Source: an uncultured bacterium
Lineage (GTDB): Bacteria > Spirochaetota > Spirochaetia > Sphaerochaetales > Sphaerochaetaceae
Assembly: GCA_905215015.1 (NCBI GenBank)
Contig: CAJMOS010000113.1
Coordinates: 1 to 9,363, forward strand
Direction of reading: 5' to 3'
DNA: 9,363 nt
How positions within the stretch are numbered: position 1 is the stretch's first letter; each line of letters opens with the position of its first letter. The position numbers were made by a program, and so were the translations under genes. The notes beneath the pieces are model-generated. The model saw nothing but the letters and a program-made list of their open reading frames with translations. It did not search any database and was not told where the DNA came from. Positions 6,568 to 9,363 of the stretch are shown piece by piece.

Positions 6568-6597
6568 ATGTTACACACATTTTCCTGCACCTGAAAA
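6568..6597 (-). promoter_or_regulatory. Weak candidate promoter of the pseudo-EAL/EAL pair
   Basis: TTTTCA (6597-6592), 18-nt spacer, TAACAT (6573-6568), each matching 4 of 6. GGCTTC and the ATG at 6561 follow directly, so this would be another leaderless arrangement. That would explain the lack of a ribosome-binding site. Low certainty because hexamers this weak occur by chance. Confidence 0.3.
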
Positions 6598-6634
6598 GAT
6601 ATGCCACAAGAAGAAAAGGCCGCGTTTCTGCGCA

Positions 6635-6663
6635 TTGACACGCACAAACGCTTGCAGGACAAT
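6635..6663 (+). promoter_or_regulatory. Sigma-70-type promoter of glyA
   Basis: TTGACA (6635-6640), 17-nt spacer, GACAAT (6658-6663; 4 of 6). The expected start is near 6670, about 24 nt before ATG 6694 and just before its GGAGGT site. It lies downstream of an in-frame ATG at 6601, which argues against that earlier start. Confidence 0.7.
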
Positions 6664-6680
6664 GGTTCCAACCCTGTATC

Positions 6681-6686
6681 GGAGGT
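6681..6686 (+). promoter_or_regulatory. glyA ribosome-binding site (decides ATG 6694)
   Basis: GGAGGT, 7 nt before ATG 6694. The in-frame ATG at 6601 has only the weak GAAAAG in front of it. Confidence 0.8.
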
Positions 6687-6693
6687 GGATGGA

Positions 6694-8211
6694 ATGGATG
6701 TATTGCAAAGCTATTTGGAGAGCGGGAAGCCGATCAATGCGGGAATGGTTTCCTATGTCGCGTCGCTGGAAAAAGTCGCAGAGGTGTCACCATTTGTCGC
6801 AGGAAGGATTGTCCAGGAGCTCGCGGACCAACGCACCCATCTGAAGCTGATCGCCAGCGAGAACTTCTCCTCTCTTTCCGTGCAGGGCGCCATGGGGAAC
6901 CTGCTGACCGACAAGTACAGCGAAGGATTTCCGTATCACCGCTTCTACGCCGGCTGCGACAATGTCGACGCCATCGAGGCCTTCGCCGACCAGCAGGCCT
7001 GCAAGCTGTTCGGGGCGGAGCACGCCTATGTCCAGCCACATAGCGGTGCCGACGCCAACCTGTGCGCCTATTGGGCCATCCTGAACACCCGCATCGAGAT
7101 GCCTGAGATGGAGAAACTCGGCGAGACCAATCCGAGCAAGATGCAGAAGAAGGACTGGGACAACCTGCGCCACATGCTTGGCAACCAGCGCATCCTTGGC
7201 CTGGACTATTATTCTGGCGGACATCTGACCCATGGCTATCGCCAGAACGTCTCCGCCCAGATGTTCGATTCCTACAGCTACACCGTCGACGAGAAGACCA
7301 AGTTGCTTGACTATGATGCCATCGAGAAGCTGGCCATGGAGGTCAAGCCGCTGATCCTGATTGCCGGATACTCCGCTTACCCGCGCAAGGTCAACTTCCG
7401 CCGCATGAGCGAGATCGCCAAGAAGGTGGGAGCCACCTTCATGGTCGACATGGCCCATTTCGCCGGTCTGGTCGCCGGTGGCGTCTTTAGCGGTGACTAC
7501 GACCCGGTCCGGTGGGCCGACGTCGTGACCACCACGACCCACAAGACCCTTCGTGGCCCCCGTGGCGGCATGATCCTGTGCAAGAAGGAGTATGCCGAAA
7601 GTGTCGACAAGGGATGCCCACTGGTCATCGGGGGGCCGCTCCCCCAGATGATGGCGGCAAAGGCGATTGCCCTGACCGAGGCGCTGCAGCCCTCCTTCAA
7701 GGAGTACGCCCGCAAGATTGTCGAGAATGCCCAGGCTTTGGCCGAGGCGCTGATGGCCCAGGGGGTTCCCCTTGATACCGATGGCACCGACAACCACTTG
7801 ATGTTGCTCGACGTGACCAAGTTCGGCCTGAATGGCCGTCAGGCGGAAAGCGCCGTACGCGCCGCCGGCATCACCCTGAACCGCAACGCCCTTCCCTTTG
7901 ATCCGAACGGTCCTTGGTACACCAGCGGCCTGCGTATTGGAACGCCAGCCGTCACCACGTTGGGCATGGGCAAGGAGGAGATGAAGGAGATTGCCGACAT
8001 CATCGCCTTGGTCCTGAAGAACAGCCGCCCTGCGGTCATCACCAAGGGAGAGCATGCCGGACAGTCCTCGAAGAGCACCGCGCACACCGCGCCGGCAGTC
8101 CGCAAGGAGGCCTATGACCGGGTGCAGGCGCTGCTGAGGAAGTTCCCGCTCTACCCCGAGCTGGACCTGGAGTTCCTGCAGAAGGCATTCCCTCTGGTGG
8201 ACGCAGAGTAA
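6694..8211 (+). CDS. glyA: Serine hydroxymethyltransferase, long chlamydial/spirochaetal form
   Basis: PLP enzyme that interconverts serine plus tetrahydrofolate with glycine plus 5,10-methylene-tetrahydrofolate, the main one-carbon source. The product is 505 residues from ATG 6694, against about 417 in E. coli. Seen in order: IASENFSS (53-60, catalytic E56), NLLTDKYSEG, YVQPHSGADAN (112-122), GGHLTHG (175-181), VDMAHFAGLVAGG (251-263, PLP-contact D252), TTTTHKTLRGPRGG with the PLP lysine K284, GTDNH (364-368), and SGLRIGTPA with the carboxylate-binding R414. The extra length is an insert of about 35 residues around 130-170 and a C-terminal extension from about 445. Both features recall chlamydial GlyA from memory. 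The start is set by GGAGGT and the promoter upstream; it also aligns with the short N-terminus of chlamydial GlyA. It is transcribed divergently from the EAL pair and closed by its own terminator, so it is likely monocistronic. Confidence 0.96.
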   Translation: MDVLQSYLESGKPINAGMVSYVASLEKVAEVSPFVAGRIVQELADQRTHLKLIASENFSSLSVQGAMGNLLTDKYSEGFPYHRFYAGCDNVDAIEAFADQQACKLFGAEHAYVQPHSGADANLCAYWAILNTRIEMPEMEKLGETNPSKMQKKDWDNLRHMLGNQRILGLDYYSGGHLTHGYRQNVSAQMFDSYSYTVDEKTKLLDYDAIEKLAMEVKPLILIAGYSAYPRKVNFRRMSEIAKKVGATFMVDMAHFAGLVAGGVFSGDYDPVRWADVVTTTTHKTLRGPRGGMILCKKEYAESVDKGCPLVIGGPLPQMMAAKAIALTEALQPSFKEYARKIVENAQALAEALMAQGVPLDTDGTDNHLMLLDVTKFGLNGRQAESAVRAAGITLNRNALPFDPNGPWYTSGLRIGTPAVTTLGMGKEEMKEIADIIALVLKNSRPAVITKGEHAGQSSKSTAHTAPAVRKEAYDRVQALLRKFPLYPELDLEFLQKAFPLVDAE

Positions 8212-8225
8212 CCGGTCTTTCCTGG

Positions 8226-8274
8226 AAGCCTCCCGATTCCCTCGTGCAAGGAAAACGGGAGGCTTGTTCTTGTT
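8226..8274 (+). terminator. Intrinsic terminator after glyA
   Basis: AAGCCTCCCG (8226-8235) pairs with CGGGAGGCTT (8256-8265), a perfect 10-bp stem. The 20-nt loop can fold further through TTCC/GGAA. The tail GTTCTTGTT is T-rich but broken. Confidence 0.8.
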
Positions 8275-8315
8275 CCGGATGAGGTGTTGCAATATGTTTC
8301 GCTTCCCCGATTCAG

Positions 8316-8324
8316 TGCTATACT
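8316..8324 (+). promoter_or_regulatory. Extended -10 promoter element of the hydantoinase gene
   Basis: TGC followed by TATACT (8319-8324) is an extended -10 with a 5-of-6 hexamer. No good -35 is seen 16-18 nt upstream. The predicted start near 8331 gives a leader of about 15 nt that holds AGGAGG at 8336-8341. Confidence 0.55.
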
Positions 8325-8345
8325 ACTGTTCGGATAGGAGGGAAT

Positions 8346-9363
8346 ATGCAAGCAACACTTATCAGGAACGCGCTTGTGGTCGACGCGGAATGGACCCGTA
8401 AGGCCGATGTCCTTATCGAGGGCTCCCAGGTGGCCCATATCGCCACGCACATGGATCCGTCACTGGTTCCCGAGGGGGCCAAGGTCGTCGACGCCCATGG
8501 ACTGTATCTGCTTCCTGGTCTGATCGACGCCCATACCCATTATCATCTCGTCAGCCGAGGGACGGTCACCTGTGATTCCTTCCCCGAAGGGAGCAGGCTC
8601 GCCGCGTTCGGCGGCGTGACCACTGTCGTCGATTTCGCCGATGACGACAAGAAAGGAAATCTCGCCGCCTGCACCGAGGCACGCCTGAAAGAGATGGAGG
8701 GCGGCATGGCGATCGACTACTCCCTGCACCAGGGGGTCTACGCCTGGAGAAAGACGCTCGGGGCGGAGATGGAGGCCCTTGCCAAGCGGGGAATCCGCGC
8801 CCTGAAGATGTTCACCACCTACAAGAACGTCGGATACCTGGTGGACGATCCCAAAGAGCTGCGGGATGTCTTTGCCAACGCCAAGCGCGAGGAGATGATG
8901 GTCTGCGTCCACTGCGAGGACGAGGCTTTGCTCAATGAAATCCAGTCCGCCTACCAGGGCCCCTACAATCCTCCGGCACACGCTGTATTGCGTCCCGGCG
9001 AGGTCGAGGCGAGAGGAATCCGGACGGTGGGCATGATCGCCCATGACCTGGGCATGACGCTCTACGTCGTCCATCTTTCCAGCAAGAAGGGTCTTGAGAT
9101 GGTCCGCTACCTGCGTTCCATCGGCACCCGTGTCATCGTCGAGACCACGCCGACCTACCTGTTCCTTGACCGCAGTCTGCTCGAGGGGCCGGACGGGCCG
9201 CTGTTCGTGATGACGCCGCCGCTCAGGGACAAGGAGGACAACATCGCACTGCAGGAGGCGCTCGTTGGAGGGGAGATCCAGGTGGTCGCCACCGACCACT
9301 GCGCCTTCACCCGCCAGCAAAAGCTTTCCAGCAGCGACTGCAGGACCATCTATCCGGGCATCC
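8346..9363 (+). CDS. D-hydantoinase/dihydropyrimidinase-family cyclic amidohydrolase (C-terminus beyond right edge)
   Basis: Cytosolic binuclear-metal amidohydrolase that opens cyclic diamides such as dihydropyrimidines or 5-substituted hydantoins. 339 residues are visible of a family length near 460. The metal ligands are in place: H63 and H65 in DAHTHYH, the Lys expected to be carbamylated (K154 in ALKMFTTYK), H189 in CVHCED, H243 in YVVHLSS, and D317 in ATDHC. Family marks AAFGGVTTVVDFAD (86-99), ETTPTYLFLD (266-275) and MTPPLRDKEDN (289-299) are also seen. The ATG at 8346 has AGGAGG 4 nt upstream and the family's usual N-terminus (LIRNALVVDA). Hydantoinase, dihydropyrimidinase and phenylhydantoinase cannot be told apart from this part. 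Its own promoter and the terminator before it show it is separate from glyA. Confidence 0.92.
   Translation, partial: MQATLIRNALVVDAEWTRKADVLIEGSQVAHIATHMDPSLVPEGAKVVDAHGLYLLPGLIDAHTHYHLVSRGTVTCDSFPEGSRLAAFGGVTTVVDFADDDKKGNLAACTEARLKEMEGGMAIDYSLHQGVYAWRKTLGAEMEALAKRGIRALKMFTTYKNVGYLVDDPKELRDVFANAKREEMMVCVHCEDEALLNEIQSAYQGPYNPPAHAVLRPGEVEARGIRTVGMIAHDLGMTLYVVHLSSKKGLEMVRYLRSIGTRVIVETTPTYLFLDRSLLEGPDGPLFVMTPPLRDKEDNIALQEALVGGEIQVVATDHCAFTRQQKLSSSDCRTIYPGI

Noticed and set aside
6601..6693. N-terminal extension of GlyA from ATG 6601
   Set aside because: It has no ribosome-binding site, contains the TTGACA/GACAAT promoter, and is not expected in the family; ATG 6694 has GGAGGT at 7 nt.
6787..8292. 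501-codon open frame on the - strand opposite glyA
   Set aside because: Shadow of a certain gene; no recognisable domain and no ribosome-binding site that I could find.

Overview
The window looks like a chromosomal segment of a moderately GC-rich bacterium, most likely a spirochaete of the Sphaerochaeta/Treponema kind. The main clue is the serine hydroxymethyltransferase: it is the long form known from Chlamydia and spirochaetes, with an extra central segment and a C-terminal extension. An ATP-type PEP carboxykinase and a stand-alone infA fit this. The placement is inferred from remembered protein families, not from a search.

Layout. Positions 1-6561 are read leftward. From right to left this strand carries: two tandem paralogous membrane proteins with GGDEF-like and EAL domains (6561-4693, then 4700-2802, overlapping by 8 nt); an NSS-family Na+-coupled amino acid transporter (2769-1396) with its own promoter and a strong intrinsic terminator (1388-1357); a short decayed copy of the same transporter (about 1338-1120); infA (1067-849); and the start of pckA (771 to beyond the left edge). 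Positions 6562-6693 form a divergent regulatory region. Rightward from it lie glyA (6694-8211), an intrinsic terminator (8226-8274), and a D-hydantoinase/dihydropyrimidinase-family enzyme (8346 to beyond the right edge).

Most interesting content. (1) The two EAL proteins form a translationally coupled pair. The downstream one keeps every c-di-GMP phosphodiesterase residue I can align. The upstream one has lost nearly all of them, and both have degenerate GGDEF motifs. This looks like an active-enzyme/pseudo-enzyme membrane receptor pair. (2) The transporter has a near-consensus promoter whose -10 element ends 7 nt before the ATG, so its mRNA should be leaderless. Its -35 element is built over the stop codon of the EAL gene. 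(3) The small region between the transporter terminator and infA is a diverged copy of the transporter that keeps the promoter, about the first six codons and the last ~55 codons, with almost everything between deleted and one frameshift. The remnant has the same leaderless arrangement.

Several start codons are set here from ribosome-binding sites and promoters: GTG 1067 for infA, ATG 4700 for the active EAL gene and ATG 6694 for glyA. The genes cover central carbon metabolism (pckA), translation initiation (infA), one-carbon metabolism (glyA), cyclic-diamide hydrolysis (hydantoinase), amino acid uptake (NSS) and c-di-GMP signalling. No CRISPR array, tRNA, rRNA or insertion sequence was seen.
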